Source of the DNA: Elusimicrobia bacterium HGW-Elusimicrobia-3
GTDB lineage: Bacteria; Elusimicrobiota; Elusimicrobia; Elusimicrobiales; UBA9959
Assembly (NCBI GenBank): GCA_002840355.1
Contig: PHAL01000012.1
Location: forward strand, 1-64,000
Direction of reading: 5' to 3'
DNA: 64,000 nt
Shown here one piece after another: positions 17,481 through 27,448 of the stretch (position 1 is the stretch's first letter; each line of letters opens with the position of its first letter). The position numbers were made by a program, and so were the translations under genes. The notes under the pieces are model-generated. The model saw only the letters and a list, made by a program, of their open reading frames with translations. It was not told the origin of the DNA and did no database searches.

Positions 17481-18200
17481 ATGTTCGCTGAAGGCTACAT
17501 CGGCATCGCGGGAATCATCGGCGTGGGAAAGTCCACGCTCACCATGGAGCTGGCCAAGGCGCTCAATTTCGAGCCCGTGCTCGAGGAGGTGGGCGGCAAT
17601 CCCTACCTGGAGCATTTCTACAAGGACATGGCGCAGTACGGCACGATCATGCAGATCTGGCTGCTCAACCACCGCTTCCGTCAGCACCGCGAGTTCGTCA
17701 GCCGCATCAGCCTCGGCAAGATCCGCGGCGTGGTGCAGGACCGGACGATCTGGGAAGACACGATCTTCGCCCGGATGCTCAACCGCCACCCCGACAAGAT
17801 CATCAGCGACATGGACTACAACACCTACCTGGACCTGTTCGATAACATGGTCCTGCGCGAGATGGTGTTCCCGCAGCTGATGATCTTCCTCGACTGCCGC
17901 GTCGAGACCTCCATCGCCCGCATCAAGGCCCGCGGCCGCAACATGGAGAAGGGCATAGACCCCTCCTATCTCAAGAGCCTGCAGGAGAACTACTACGAGT
18001 TCATCGAGGAGATGGAGGACGCCGGCGTGCGCATCCTCCGCCTGAACTGGGAGAATTACCAGCCCATCAGCGAGGTGGCGCGCCTGGTGCACGAATATTC
18101 GCTCAAGCCGTCGGCCTTCACCAAGTGGGTGCGCCCGCTGCGCAAGCTCGGCATGGAGAACGAGGCCAACCTCCCCAACAAGGTGGCGGTCTCACGGTAA
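17481..18200 (+). CDS. Deoxynucleoside kinase family protein
   Basis: IGIAGIIGVGKSTLTMELAKAL; VVQDRTIWEDTIFARML; dNK-like length. Confidence 0.85.
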   Translation: MFAEGYIGIAGIIGVGKSTLTMELAKALNFEPVLEEVGGNPYLEHFYKDMAQYGTIMQIWLLNHRFRQHREFVSRISLGKIRGVVQDRTIWEDTIFARMLNRHPDKIISDMDYNTYLDLFDNMVLREMVFPQLMIFLDCRVETSIARIKARGRNMEKGIDPSYLKSLQENYYEFIEEMEDAGVRILRLNWENYQPISEVARLVHEYSLKPSAFTKWVRPLRKLGMENEANLPNKVAVSR

Positions 18201-18880
18201 TGCGCGCCCACGGCCTCGTGATCGCCATCGACGGGCCCGCCGGGGTGGGGAAATCCACCGTGGGCAAGCTCGTCGCCTCGCGCCTCGGCTACAGCTTCAT
18301 CAGTACCGGCAAGATGTACCGCGCGCTGGCGTGGAAGGCGCTGGAGCTCGGCGTCAGCCTGGAGGACGACAACGCCCTCGTCGGGCTCGCCCGCGCCGCC
18401 CGCTGGGCCTTCCCGAAAGGCGCCGGCCCCGAGGCCGACGTCTCGCTGGACGGCCGCGTGCTGGTCCTGGAGCTCGCCGAGGAGCGCGTCAGCCGCGCCT
18501 CTTCCGCCATCGCCAGGTTCGCGGGTGTGAGGTTGTTCATGAAGGACATGCAGCGCCAGGCCGGGCTCGAGGGCGGGGTGGTGATGGAGGGCCGCGACAT
18601 CGGCACCAACGTCTTCCCCGACGCCGAGCTTAAAATATACCTGGACGCCTCCCCCGAGGCCAGGGCCCGCCGCCGCGAGGGGCAGCTCAAGCAGCAGGGC
18701 CTGCCGGCGAATTACGCCGAGATACTCGATTTCATCATCAAACGCGACGCGCAGGATTCGGGCCGCGAGAACAACCCGCTGCGGAAAGCGGACGACGCCC
18801 GCTACCTGGATTCCACCGCGATGCCGCGCGAAAAGGTCGTGGACGCTATAGTGGCCCTGTTCGCGGCCGCGAAAGAGTAA
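18200..18880 (+). CDS. cmk: Cytidylate kinase
   Basis: LVIAIDGPAGVGKSTVGKLVASRLGYSFISTGKMYRALA; VVMEGRDIGTNVFPDAELKIYLDA; start at ATG 18200 overlapping upstream stop. Confidence 0.95.
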   Translation: MRAHGLVIAIDGPAGVGKSTVGKLVASRLGYSFISTGKMYRALAWKALELGVSLEDDNALVGLARAARWAFPKGAGPEADVSLDGRVLVLELAEERVSRASSAIARFAGVRLFMKDMQRQAGLEGGVVMEGRDIGTNVFPDAELKIYLDASPEARARRREGQLKQQGLPANYAEILDFIIKRDAQDSGRENNPLRKADDARYLDSTAMPREKVVDAIVALFAAAKE

Positions 18881-19507
18881 ATGCCGGCCCAACCTGACAT
18901 AGAGAGACCCCTCACCCTGCTGTTCGTCTACGGCTTTTTCAGGGCTTTTTTCCGCCTGTTCAACTCGCTCAAGGTGCTGGGCCTGGAGAACATCCCGCGC
19001 ACGGGCCCGCTGATAGTGGCGTGCAACCATCTCTCCCTGTCGGACCCGCCCGCCCTGACCTCCAGCCTCGCGCTGGTGCGCCTGCCCAACGTCATCGCCA
19101 AGAAGGAGCTGTTCTCCTTCTGGCCCTTGAGCTATTTCCTGCCCCGCTGGGGGGCCATTCCGGTGGACCGGACCCGGGCCGGGGGGGACCTGGGGGCGCT
19201 GCGCGGCTGCCTGACCGCCCTCAAGCGCGACGGCTGCCTTATCATCTTCCCCGAGGGCACCCGCGCCCAGGGCAGGACCCTCAAGCCCAAGCCCGGGGTG
19301 GCGCTGATGGCCCACAAGTCCGGCGCCCCGGTGCTGATAGCCCGCATTTTCAACAGCGATAATTTCTCAAAATTAGGTAAAATAACTATTAAGTACGGCG
19401 GCCTTAAAACCTTCGTGCCTCCGGCCGACGGGGACCTGAAGGCCGCCTACGCCAGATTTTCAGAAGAAGTGATGGCCGACATCTTTTCATTAACAGAGGA
19501 GCAGTAA
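18881..19507 (+). CDS. plsC: 1-acyl-sn-glycerol-3-phosphate acyltransferase family protein
   Basis: NHLSLSDPPAL (an NHxSxxD variant of the acyltransferase motif), IPVDRTRAGG, FPEGTRAQG. Confidence 0.92.
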   Translation: MPAQPDIERPLTLLFVYGFFRAFFRLFNSLKVLGLENIPRTGPLIVACNHLSLSDPPALTSSLALVRLPNVIAKKELFSFWPLSYFLPRWGAIPVDRTRAGGDLGALRGCLTALKRDGCLIIFPEGTRAQGRTLKPKPGVALMAHKSGAPVLIARIFNSDNFSKLGKITIKYGGLKTFVPPADGDLKAAYARFSEEVMADIFSLTEEQ

Positions 19508-19512
19508 CCCCC

Positions 19513-20712
19513 ATGGAAACCAACCAGACCCCCAACCCCGAAGAGCAGGAAAATACCAAGAAAGGGCCGGAGCAGGGGCAAGAAGAAGAGCTCTCGATGG
19601 CCGATCTGCTGAAGGCCGAGGAGCAGGTGGCTGAAAAGGTCCAGTCCCGCGGCGTGGTTTCCGTGAAGGTGGTCCAGGTCACCGCCGACCTGGTGCTCGT
19701 CGACATAGGCGAGAAGAAAGAGGGCGCGATACCGCTGGCCGATTTCCAGGACGAGAAAGCGCCGGTCGCCGGCGACGAAGTGCAGGCCGTGCTCGAGAAG
19801 AAAGGCGGCGAAGGCCGCTACACGATGCTGTCCCACCGCCGCGCCCGCGAGCGCGCCGCCTGGGAGCTGGCCAAGAAGCTCTTCGAGGCCAAGGAGCGCG
19901 TGAAGGGCAAGGTGACCGAGATCGTCAAGGGCGGCTATATCGTGGACATCTCCGGGATGCGCGCCTTCATGCCGCTGTCCCTCTCCGAACTGGGCGGCGC
20001 CCACAAGCATTACCTGCCGCCGAACGCCAAGATCAAGTTCTACATCACCGATTTCAACGAGAAGGACCGCAAGGTCGTCGTCTCCCGCCGGCAGGTGCTG
20101 GAGGAGGACGAGAAGGTGCGCCGCGGCCAGGTGCTGGCCGAAGTGGCGCCGGGCCGCATCGTGCGCGGCGTCGTGGCCAAGGTAACCGAGGACGCGCTGC
20201 TGGTGCGCTTCCAGGGCATCGAGGGCTCGGTGAGCCTCGAGGACCTGGCCTGGAAGGACCCGCAGGAGGCCCTCAAGGGCTACAAGCGCGGCCAGCGCGT
20301 CAAGTGCAAGATCCTCGCCGTGGACAAGGACGGGGAAAAACTCGCTTTCGGCATCAAGCAGCTGCTGCCCAACCCGGTGGACATGCTCAAGCGGCGCTTC
20401 GCCCGCTTCGCCCGCGTAAAGGCCAAGGTGGTCTCGGTGGCCGCCGAGGGCGCCGTGGTGAAGGTCGGCGAGCAGACCGAAGGCTTCATCCGCCCCGAGG
20501 ACTACGGCGCCGAAGGCGCGCCCAAGGAAGGGGCCGAGCTCAACGTGGTGGTGGTCGGCATCAACTACGACAATTTCCGCCTCAACCTCTCCGTCAAGCG
20601 CGCCGAAGAAGTGGAAGACCGCAAGCGCATGGCGCAGTACCTCAAGGGCTCGCCCTCCCTCACCCTCGGCCAGATCCTCCTGGAGAACTCGGAGGACGAA
20701 GGTGAGTTATGA
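19513..20712 (+). CDS. rpsA: S1 RNA-binding domain protein (ribosomal protein S1-like)
   Basis: Four S1-like domains, e.g. GKVTEIVKGGYIVDISGMRAFMPLSL; follows cmk-plsC. Confidence 0.9.
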   Translation: METNQTPNPEEQENTKKGPEQGQEEELSMADLLKAEEQVAEKVQSRGVVSVKVVQVTADLVLVDIGEKKEGAIPLADFQDEKAPVAGDEVQAVLEKKGGEGRYTMLSHRRARERAAWELAKKLFEAKERVKGKVTEIVKGGYIVDISGMRAFMPLSLSELGGAHKHYLPPNAKIKFYITDFNEKDRKVVVSRRQVLEEDEKVRRGQVLAEVAPGRIVRGVVAKVTEDALLVRFQGIEGSVSLEDLAWKDPQEALKGYKRGQRVKCKILAVDKDGEKLAFGIKQLLPNPVDMLKRRFARFARVKAKVVSVAAEGAVVKVGEQTEGFIRPEDYGAEGAPKEGAELNVVVVGINYDNFRLNLSVKRAEEVEDRKRMAQYLKGSPSLTLGQILLENSEDEGEL

Positions 20713-21673
20713 GAAGCGCCGCGAACTAAAAGAAGCTCTCGGCAAACTGTTACACTCCTACGGAGCGCCGCTCGGCATGCTGTTGGTGATTGTGCTGGCG
20801 GCGCTTTACATTTTCATGGCGCGCGCTGCCGGCCCGCTGCCGGAGTTCCCGAGGACCGCCGGCGACTCGATGCAGTCGGCCCGGGCGGAGCGCCGACTGG
20901 AAGAGCTCGCCGCGCGGCTCGCCGAAAACCCCGACGATATCAAGGCCCTCTCCGAGAGCGGCCGGCTCAAGTTCCAGCTCGGCGCGCAGCGCTACGTGGA
21001 AGCGATCGCCGACCTGGAGCGCGCCCGCGCGCTCGGCCTCGCCGACGCCCGCTCCTTCTACTACCTCGGCGTGATGTACCAGGGCGTGGGGCTCTACGAG
21101 TTCGCGGCCCAGGAGTACCGCAGGTTCCTGAATAATTTCCCCAAGGACGAAGAGGTCCGCATGCTGCTGGCCAAGCTGCATTATACCTCCGGCGACCACG
21201 CCGGGGCGGTGCGCGAGTACGAGGCCCTGCTGAGCGACGGCAGCGAAGACCCCGTGCTGCTGGAGAACCTGGCGCTGGCCCTCTGGAAGGCCGGCCGCGA
21301 CTACGCCCCCATCCTCTCCCGCCTGCGCGGCCTGGGCGACACGGGCGCCTTCCTGGCGGATTACGCCGAGGGCAGGATACGCTACGAATCCAAGGATTAC
21401 GCCGGCGCCCTGGCGCCGCTGACCCGCGCGGCCGGGGCCGCCCCGGCCTCCGGCTCCTTCTCCGACCAGCCCTCGCTTTTCTGGATGACGGCGGACAGCG
21501 CCTACCGCGGCAAGGACGAGGGCGCCGCCCACGGCTGGCTGCTGGAACTGCTAAAGGTTTCCCCGGAGCACCAGGAAGGCAAGCGCCTGCTGGCGAGGAT
21601 AGAGAAGGCCCGCGCCGCCGCCGCCAAGGCCGACCGGAAGGCCGCCGCGGCCGCGGCAAGGAAAAAGAAGTGA
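20702..21673 (+). CDS. Membrane-anchored TPR protein
   Basis: N-terminal TM followed by TPR-like repeats; overlaps S1 gene stop. Confidence 0.75.
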   Translation: MSYEKRRELKEALGKLLHSYGAPLGMLLVIVLAALYIFMARAAGPLPEFPRTAGDSMQSARAERRLEELAARLAENPDDIKALSESGRLKFQLGAQRYVEAIADLERARALGLADARSFYYLGVMYQGVGLYEFAAQEYRRFLNNFPKDEEVRMLLAKLHYTSGDHAGAVREYEALLSDGSEDPVLLENLALALWKAGRDYAPILSRLRGLGDTGAFLADYAEGRIRYESKDYAGALAPLTRAAGAAPASGSFSDQPSLFWMTADSAYRGKDEGAAHGWLLELLKVSPEHQEGKRLLARIEKARAAAAKADRKAAAAAARKKK

Positions 21674-21695
21674 CCCGCCCGGGGGCTACTGGCAG

Positions 21696-24527
21696 ATGCG
21701 AACCCACGAGAGACTGAGAACCCTGGCCGCCGCCCTCCTGCTGGCGGCCGCCGCCGCGGCCCCGCTGGCCGCCCTGGAGCCCAACCAGGTCATCATCCGG
21801 GACTTCGCCTGGCAGGTCTACGCCACCGAGCATTTCGACATACACTACTACGACGGGTCAGAGCCCTGGCTGGCCTACGCCTCCGGCGTGCTGGAAGACG
21901 CCTACCGGCGCGAAGCCGCCGAACTTAACCCGGACCTCTCCAAGCGCATCCCCTTCTTCCTCTACGGCAGCATCAACGACATGCAGCAGTCCGGCATCGC
22001 CGCCGTGGGCGACGGCGTGGGCGGCCTCACCGAGCCTTACAAGGACCGCTTCATGGTATGGGCCGACGGGTCCAAAGGCTGGCTGAAGGACGTCATAGAG
22101 CACGAGTTCGCCCACGAGGTGCAGTTCAGCATCCTGATAGACGGCTTCTGGAAAAGCGCCCGCATCCTCAAGACCTACATCTACCCGCTGTGGATGATGG
22201 AGGGCATCGCCGAGCAGCAGACCGGCCTGAGCGACTACGCCGTGGAGAAGCTTTACGTGCGCGACGCGGTGCTGTCCGGCACGCTCATCCCGCTCTCGCG
22301 GCTCAACCAGTTCGCCCACCTGAAGCCCCACCAGACCACGCTGGCCTACAAGACCGGCGGCCACGCCATGCGCTTCCTCGCCGACCAGTACGGCGCCGAC
22401 AAGCCCCGGCGCATGCTGGAGCTGTTCCGCACGCGCTACGAGGCCGGCACCGTGCTAGGTCCCCTGATCGGGGCGGACCTGCAGGCCTTCGAGAAAAAAT
22501 TCGCCGAATACCTGGAGCTGAAGTATTTCGCCGAGGTCCAGGACGAGCGCCTGCAGGAGCCGCACCATTACGGCGAGCGCCTGACGCGCGGCAGCGACAA
22601 TATCCCCGAATTCAACGTCAGCCCGGCCCTGTCGCCCGACGGGAAAAAACTGGCCTTCCTGTCCACGCGCGACGGCCATCCCGCCGAGGTGCGGGTGCGG
22701 GACCTGGCCACCGGCCGGGAGAAAAAGCTGACCGGCCTGGCCGCCGGCGCCGAGAACATCCCCTACGGCCGCTTCACCAAGCCGCTGCGCTCGCTGGCCT
22801 GGTCGCCGGACGGGAAATACCTGGCCTTTTCCGGCCAGAAGAACCACCGCGAATACCTGTTCCTCTACGACGAGCGCGCCGGGAAAGTGGCGCGCGCCCG
22901 CGTGGAGGGGCTCACCGAGGCGCGCCAGCCGGCCTTCTCTCCCGACGGGAAAAAAGTGGCCTTTATCGGTATGCGGGGCGGCTATAACGACATCTACGAG
23001 CTGCCGACGGAAACCATCGCCGCCGGCGGGGTGCTGCCGCCGGCCGCGGCCGCGCGCCTGACCGAGAGCGCCCAGGACGAGGCCTCCCCGGTCTATTCCC
23101 CCGACGGCGCCTCGCTGGCCTATTCCTGCGAGGTGGACGGCTCCAGCGGGCCCGTGCGCGCGCTCTGCCTGCTGCGCCCCGGCGCGGCCCCGGAGGAGAT
23201 CCGCTTCCCCGGCGGCAGCGTGTACGACCCGGTCTTCGCGGCCGATGGCTCCGGCGTCTACTTCGTCTCCGACGCCGGCTACGACTTCGAACTTTACCGG
23301 CGCGAGAATTCCGGCGAAGTCCGCCGGCTGACGCGCACCATGGGCGGCATCTTCACGCCGGCGGTGTCGGGCGACAAGGTGTACTTCTCGGCCTTCAGGC
23401 GCGGCGGCATGGACGTTTACGCCGGCACGCCGGAGCACTTCCTGTACGAGGCCGGAGCCCCCGCCCCGGCGGAGGGGGAGCCTTTCGCGGTGTCGCCCTC
23501 CACCGGCGCTTTCCAGCCGTACCGCTTCAAGGCCTCCACGGACCTGTTCTTCCCGGCCTTCATGTTCTCCTCGCCGGGCGGCCTGTTCTGGATGAATTAC
23601 TGGCAGGCGTCCGACATGCTGGGCCGCCACAACCTGGGCATGTTCCTCAACTACAATTCCGGCGCCGATTACCTGAGCCTGCAGACCAGCTATTCCTACG
23701 TGCGCCGGCGCATGCCGCTGTTCCTGCAGACCACGCTGCTCAGCTACGACGGGGCGTCCACCGCCGACGATTTCGAGTACAACCGGGACTATGTCCGCCA
23801 CGCCGCCGGCACGGCCTGGCCCTTCGACCGCTACAACCGCCTGGAAGCCTTCGTCGTTTCCAAGAACGAGCGCAACGTCTACACGGACGTGGACTTTACC
23901 GAGCGCCTGCGCACGCGCTCGCTGCAGACCTCCTACATCCGCGACACCATCGACGGGCTGTACCTGACGGCCGTGCGCGGCTCGCGCACCGAGCTCTCCT
24001 GGCTCACCGCGGTGGAGCGGCACGGCGGCAACCTCAAGTACGACGTCTTCCTGCTGCAGTACCTGAAATATTTCCCGCTCTCCAAGCGCGCGGCCTTCGT
24101 GAACCGCTTCCTGGCGGGCCGCAGCGTGGGCCGCGACCGGCGCTATTTCGGCTTCGGCGGGCTGGGGGGCATACGCGGTTTCTCTTCCACCTCCGACCGC
24201 TACGAGAAGCCCGGCCTGCTCATGAACAACGCCGAGCTGCGGGTGCCGCTGGTCAAGGACATGAACTATTACATGTGGTACATGTTCCCTGATTTCTACT
24301 TTAAAGGCATCTACGCCAAGCTGTTCGCCGACACCGCCTACGGCTGGGACGCGGCCCGGGAGTTCGGCCGCGCCGGCGCCTCCGGGCCGGAGACCTCCGT
24401 GGGCGCGGGCGTGAACGTGCACACCTTCGTGCTGCAGGCCTTCCAGCTGGTGCTGAGTTTCGACTACGCCGTGCGCACTTCCGACGGCGGCAAGATCTTC
24501 TATTTCTACCTGGGGCCGCTGTTCTAA
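21696..24527 (+). CDS. Peptidase-MA-like metalloprotease / TolB-type propeller / outer-membrane barrel fusion
   Basis: Signal peptide; HEFAH plus WMMEGIAE (gluzincin-like); repeated SPDGKKLAFLS-type propeller blades; C-terminal surface-antigen-like barrel ending in aromatic F. Confidence 0.8.
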   Translation: MRTHERLRTLAAALLLAAAAAAPLAALEPNQVIIRDFAWQVYATEHFDIHYYDGSEPWLAYASGVLEDAYRREAAELNPDLSKRIPFFLYGSINDMQQSGIAAVGDGVGGLTEPYKDRFMVWADGSKGWLKDVIEHEFAHEVQFSILIDGFWKSARILKTYIYPLWMMEGIAEQQTGLSDYAVEKLYVRDAVLSGTLIPLSRLNQFAHLKPHQTTLAYKTGGHAMRFLADQYGADKPRRMLELFRTRYEAGTVLGPLIGADLQAFEKKFAEYLELKYFAEVQDERLQEPHHYGERLTRGSDNIPEFNVSPALSPDGKKLAFLSTRDGHPAEVRVRDLATGREKKLTGLAAGAENIPYGRFTKPLRSLAWSPDGKYLAFSGQKNHREYLFLYDERAGKVARARVEGLTEARQPAFSPDGKKVAFIGMRGGYNDIYELPTETIAAGGVLPPAAAARLTESAQDEASPVYSPDGASLAYSCEVDGSSGPVRALCLLRPGAAPEEIRFPGGSVYDPVFAADGSGVYFVSDAGYDFELYRRENSGEVRRLTRTMGGIFTPAVSGDKVYFSAFRRGGMDVYAGTPEHFLYEAGAPAPAEGEPFAVSPSTGAFQPYRFKASTDLFFPAFMFSSPGGLFWMNYWQASDMLGRHNLGMFLNYNSGADYLSLQTSYSYVRRRMPLFLQTTLLSYDGASTADDFEYNRDYVRHAAGTAWPFDRYNRLEAFVVSKNERNVYTDVDFTERLRTRSLQTSYIRDTIDGLYLTAVRGSRTELSWLTAVERHGGNLKYDVFLLQYLKYFPLSKRAAFVNRFLAGRSVGRDRRYFGFGGLGGIRGFSSTSDRYEKPGLLMNNAELRVPLVKDMNYYMWYMFPDFYFKGIYAKLFADTAYGWDAAREFGRAGASGPETSVGAGVNVHTFVLQAFQLVLSFDYAVRTSDGGKIFYFYLGPLF

Positions 24528-24552
24528 GGCGGGCCGGGAGGGAGCTATTTTT

Positions 24553-25596
24553 ATGCTAAAATTCAAGGGTATGAAGACCACGAAAACAGTAGCCGTGTTA
24601 GCCGTTTTTATCCTCGCGCAGGCGCTGACGCTCTGCGCGCAGGCGCCCGCCGCCAAACCCGCTGCCAAGAAGCAGGCGCCCGCCGCGGCCAAGCCCGCGC
24701 CTAAAACCGCCGCCCCCGCGGCCCCGCAGGACCCTTTAGAGGCCGCCAAGGTAAAGCTTAAATCCAAGGACGCCTCCGAGCGCCGGCAGGGCGCCGATAT
24801 GATAGGCCAGAGCCGCAATCCCAAGGGTGCCCAGGCGCTGATGGGCGCTCTCTCCGACGATTCTCCCCGCGTGCGCCAGGCCGCCGCGGACGCGCTGGGC
24901 CTGCTGTCCTGGCGCGAGGCCTCGCCCAAGCTCAGCGAACTGCTGCTCAAGGACAAGGACGCCTCGGTGCGCCAGCAGGCCGCCATCTCGCTGTCCCTTA
25001 TCATGGACCAGGGCGCCGGCCCCTCTCTGGCCAAGGCCCTCGGCGACAGCGAGCCCTCGGTACGCTACGCCGCGCTGCATACCATCTCCGTGCTCAAGTA
25101 CGCCCCCGCCGAGGAGCAGGTCCGGGAGCTGCTGGACTCCGGCGACTCCACGCTGCGCCGCAGCGCCATCGCCGCGCTGGGGCAGCTGCAGTCCAAGAAG
25201 TCCGGTCCGGCCATCGTGGCCGCCCTCAAGGACGCCGATCCTCTCGTGACGGCCGAGGCCATAAGGGCCATAGGCGTCATTCCCTACGCCGAGGGGGCCG
25301 CCGAGCTGGTGAAGATCCTCGACGCCGGACGCCAGCCAGCCCTGCGCATGGAGGCCGCCCTGGCCCTCTCCAAGCTGGGCCGCAACGACGGCCTGCTTAC
25401 CGCCTATGAGTTCCTTAAATCCCCCGAGCTCAGCATACGCAGCCAGGCCATGACCGTGGTGGGCGACGTCGGCGACGCCCGCAGCCTGCAGCTGATAGAA
25501 GAGATGTATGTAGCTGAGCAGGACCCGGCCAATAAATCCATGCTGGACTTCACCCGCCAGCGCCTGCAGGCCCGCCTGAAGACGGCTACGAAGTAA
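24553..25596 (+). CDS. Secreted HEAT-repeat protein
   Basis: Signal peptide, KPAAKK linker, repeated HEAT units such as ALMGALSDDSPRVRQAAADALGLL. Confidence 0.85.
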   Translation: MLKFKGMKTTKTVAVLAVFILAQALTLCAQAPAAKPAAKKQAPAAAKPAPKTAAPAAPQDPLEAAKVKLKSKDASERRQGADMIGQSRNPKGAQALMGALSDDSPRVRQAAADALGLLSWREASPKLSELLLKDKDASVRQQAAISLSLIMDQGAGPSLAKALGDSEPSVRYAALHTISVLKYAPAEEQVRELLDSGDSTLRRSAIAALGQLQSKKSGPAIVAALKDADPLVTAEAIRAIGVIPYAEGAAELVKILDAGRQPALRMEAALALSKLGRNDGLLTAYEFLKSPELSIRSQAMTVVGDVGDARSLQLIEEMYVAEQDPANKSMLDFTRQRLQARLKTATK

Positions 25597-25637
25597 TTTA
25601 CCTTTCTCCGGCGGGCGCGGGCCCGCCTGGCGGCCGG

Positions 25638-25919
25638 ATGGCAAAGAAAAACTCAACCAAACACCGCGCTGAGTCCCCTGCAAAGTCGCAGGAGGCCGGC
25701 GCGGCGCCTTTTTCGGCTGCCGGTGAGGGGGGGAGGCGCGGCAAGGGCCGCTGGCTGTGGTTCTCGGCCTTCTTTTTGATAATTTCAGGCTACGCCCTGC
25801 TCCATAAGGTGGATCCGGGGGGGAGCAACGCCTGGGCCATAGTTTCGCCAGCCTGCTTGCTGGCCGGCTACCTGCTGATAGTCCCCGCCATACTCTTTAC
25901 TTACCGCGATTCCCGCTAA
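25638..25919 (+). CDS. Small two-TM membrane protein
   Basis: Basic N-terminus followed by two hydrophobic helices; coding-like composition. Confidence 0.6.
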   Translation: MAKKNSTKHRAESPAKSQEAGAAPFSAAGEGGRRGKGRWLWFSAFFLIISGYALLHKVDPGGSNAWAIVSPACLLAGYLLIVPAILFTYRDSR

Positions 25920-25951
25920 AACCCCCTTTTTAGTGTTTTTTTGCCCTGCCG

Positions 25952-25975
25952 CCCCTTTCCAGGGGCTATTTTTTT
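25952..25975 (+). terminator. Intrinsic terminator
   Basis: CCCCTttccAGGGGctattttttt. Confidence 0.6.
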
Positions 25976-26113
25976 GCTATTTCGACCCCCATTGTGTTTT
26001 TTGACCGATCATTCCGGCTATTGGCCAGGCTTTTTTCCTGTTTTCCCCACCATAGAGCCGGGCCCGGAAAAGCCGGCGCGTTATTCCTGCCTCTTATTGT
26101 TCTCCTGGATCTC

Positions 26114-26481
26114 CCTCGTGGTATTCTCCGGTTGTCCGTGCCTGGCCTATTGTGGGCATTTTGGGCCCCAAAAAGCTCTTCATGGTATTTTCCAAGTGTA
26201 TCGTTTTTGACTGATCCTGTCTGTTTTTCCAGCTTCCTTGCCCCTTCTTCCCTTCATGGTATTTCAAACTTCCTTAAAATCAGCCTGATTTTCGGCTATT
26301 CGGGGCCTCTGAGGGGGGTGGATCTTCATGGTATTCGGGCCTGGAGGCCATTTTTTCGGTTCTAGGGGGGGTGGCCAGGCTGTTTGCCCTCCCCGGCCCC
26401 TGGCCCGGTCTGGAGGTTTTGTAAAAGTTGGCAACTTTTTGAACTCTTGCGCAGCCGCTTTTTTGAGCTCTTGATGGTGTT
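26114..26481. repeat. Spaced short repeats, consensus CTTCATGGTATT (minus: AATACCATGAAG)
   Basis: Exact 12-mers at 26178, 26252 and 26324; two-mismatch copies at 26114 and 26470; start-to-start distances 64, 74, 72, 146. Confidence 0.7.
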
Positions 26482-26911
26482 CCCGGCCTGGCCTGAATCT
26501 TGGCTAATTCCGATCTTCGCGGTTTCGCGTTCTTCAAAACTTGGCAAAATTTTTGAATTTTTAAAATTTGAAAACCGGCCGGCCGCGGTTGCCGGGCGGG
26601 AAAAAGGCTGCTATTAATAAAATACTATAAACGATATTGGAATATTGAAAATAAGCGTTGTAAAATAATCACTATTTGAGAAACACTGATTCCGTGTGTT
26701 GGAATGGAGGCTATTCTTGAGGGGATATACAAGTTGACATAATATATCTTATCGTAAGTTATGGATAAGACCAGGGGGCGGCCTTGTTCTCCTGGTGTTC
26801 TGGGGTTGTTCTGCCGATTTTGGCTGTTCGGCTGCGGTCTTGGCTGGCGGGTTATTGCGGTTGGCCGGGAGCTGTTTGTCGCTGCTTGGGGCTGTTCTCC
26901 TGCTGGCCGGC

Positions 26912-27397
26912 TTATTTCTCTAGTTTTCGGGCTTCCAGCCAGGCCGCTTCCAGGCCCTTGTCGGTTATGTGGTATGCCCTGTTTCGCTTGGTGCCGGAGG
27001 CCTTGATCAGGCCTTCTCTTATGGCTTTTACCAGTATGCGGTCCAGCCTGTCCGGGGCATAGCCGGAGGCTTTTACGGCCTTGGACAGGGTGATGGCGCC
27101 CAGTTCGCGGCTGCCTTTCAGGTTGCTTTCGGCGGCCAGCAGCAGCAGGGCGGCTTCTCCTGATTTGAGGCCTAAATGCTTGTTTTTGAGGGTTAAAAGG
27201 TCATTCCTGGCCTCTGTCAGTGCTCCCCAATCCGGATCTTCCAGGGCTTTCATGGTGTTTTTGGCCGGCTCCTGGGGTGCCCCGGAGCCTTCGATGCCCT
27301 TAAGGAAGCCTTCTTTTTCGGTCAGAATGAACTCGGCCGGGCCCTCGGCTTCGAATTCCGCTCCTGAAGGGTGCTTGATCCTGAGCTTGTAATTCAT
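26912..27397 (-). CDS. Hypothetical protein with C-terminal winged-helix-like region
   Basis: 161 aa; GAITLSKAVKASGYAPDRLDRILVKAIREGLIKASGTKRNRAYHITDKGLEAAW resembles a wHTH; SD-like GAGG and promoter upstream. Confidence 0.75.
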   Translation of the reverse strand: MNYKLRIKHPSGAEFEAEGPAEFILTEKEGFLKGIEGSGAPQEPAKNTMKALEDPDWGALTEARNDLLTLKNKHLGLKSGEAALLLLAAESNLKGSRELGAITLSKAVKASGYAPDRLDRILVKAIREGLIKASGTKRNRAYHITDKGLEAAWLEARKLEK

Positions 27398-27448
27398 ATA
27401 TTGCCTCGCGGCGGCTGTTATTTGGCTGTCCTGTGGTCTTGGTTGTTC

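Noticed and set aside
25941-26365. Overlapping plus-strand ORFs in the island
   Set aside because: Phe/Leu/Pro-rich reading of T-rich sequence, two overlapping frames, and the repeats do not stay in one frame
26114-26481. CRISPR array
   Set aside because: Repeat core only 12 bp, partly degenerate, spacing uneven and no cas genes in the window
26761-27062. Two short plus-strand ORFs
   Set aside because: Overlap the better supported 161-aa minus-strand gene and lack coding-like composition
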